Shown here piece after piece: positions 6,409 to 6,626 of a stretch of DNA of 6,626 bases. The translations under genes and the position numbers were made by a program. Below the pieces are notes generated by a model that had not been told where the DNA came from, did not search any database, and saw nothing but the letters and a program-made list of their open reading frames with translations. Numbering within the stretch: the stretch's first letter is position 1; each line of letters starts with the position of its first letter. This DNA is from Planctomycetota bacterium (lineage in GTDB: Bacteria > Planctomycetota > Phycisphaerae > Phycisphaerales > UBA1924): contig JAEYTB010000223.1 of NCBI GenBank assembly GCA_023434205.1, positions 1 to 6,626 on the forward strand, in the 5' to 3' direction.

Positions 6409-6626
6409 ATGAAGACCCTTCTTTGTGCGGCGTTGATGACCCTGGCCCTCGGTGCGTGCAGCAGCACGAGCAAGCAGGCCAGCCCCGGGATGATGAACCA
6501 GACCTGCCCCTACAGCGGCAACGCCGCGAGCGCCAACCACACCGCGGACTACAAGGGCGGCAAGGTGGGCTTCTGCTGCGACGGCTGCGTGGGGCGCTTC
6601 AACAAGCTGGATGAGCCCGCGAAGGA
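6409..6626 (+). CDS. small lipoprotein with a TRASH-type metal-binding cysteine motif (3' end cut by the window)
   Basis: Seventy-two complete codons are visible before the right edge. The N-terminus (MKTLLCAALMTLALGAC) is a lipoprotein signal with lipobox LGAC, so Cys17 would be lipidated and the protein membrane-anchored outside the cytoplasm. The mature part contains CPYSG (33-37), then YKGGKVGFCCDGC (48-60). C33-X22-C56-X3-C60 fits the TRASH pattern CX19-22CX3C, a treble-clef-like metal-binding motif associated with copper and other heavy-metal handling; Cys57 is an extra thiol. The ending seen (RFNKLDEPAK) resembles the helix after the motif in related short proteins. A role in periplasmic metal binding or sensing is inferred. 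The start is fixed by AGGAG 8 bases upstream. Confidence 0.88.
   Translation, partial: MKTLLCAALMTLALGACSSTSKQASPGMMNQTCPYSGNAASANHTADYKGGKVGFCCDGCVGRFNKLDEPAK

Overview
The window is about two-thirds G+C and densely coded. It looks like a chromosomal segment of a planctomycete, possibly Phycisphaerae. This is an inference from the high G+C, the secreted DUF1579 protein, the small TRASH-motif lipoprotein and the general style of the proteins; no rRNA or tRNA marker is present to prove it. Seven protein genes are supported. The first is cut by the left edge and the last by the right edge.

Left part, plus strand (1-914): the C-terminal end of a GspE/PilB-type secretion or pilus ATPase with its four-cysteine zinc motif, then a gene for a HicB-like N-terminal domain joined to an uncharacterised, mostly helical C-terminal region. 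This second gene is visibly less G+C-rich than its neighbours and looks acquired. Its stop codon directly abuts the stop codon of the convergent lysS gene.

Central part, minus strand (5085 down to 915): three co-directional genes, read in the order P1B-4-type metal-exporting ATPase, Rrf2-family regulator, lysyl-tRNA synthetase. The gaps are 71 and 20 bases, so co-transcription is plausible. The ATPase carries the SPC and HEGG membrane motifs typical of Co2+/Fe2+/Zn2+ exporters, and the Rrf2 protein has an unusual, reduced cysteine set. Together they suggest a metal (perhaps iron) homeostasis pair, with lysS downstream of it.

Right part, plus strand (5240-6626): a secreted DUF1579 protein ending at a strong intrinsic terminator, a 93-residue cytoplasmic protein of unknown function, and the start of a lipoprotein with a perfect TRASH metal-binding cysteine motif. 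The divergent region 5086-5239 holds a G-rich tract and the probable promoters of the ATPase and DUF1579 genes.

Three genes (393, 5085 and 6060) have no spaced Shine-Dalgarno sequence but have a TAnnnT hexamer 6-8 bases before the ATG, which would give leaderless mRNAs. The exported proteins and the Rrf2 gene have ordinary ribosome binding sites. I see no CRISPR array, insertion sequence, tRNA or rRNA, and no convincing new multi-gene system. The most notable points are the HicB-like fusion, the Rrf2/P1B-4 pairing, the altered lysine-pocket motif in LysRS, and the palindrome at the lipoprotein promoter.
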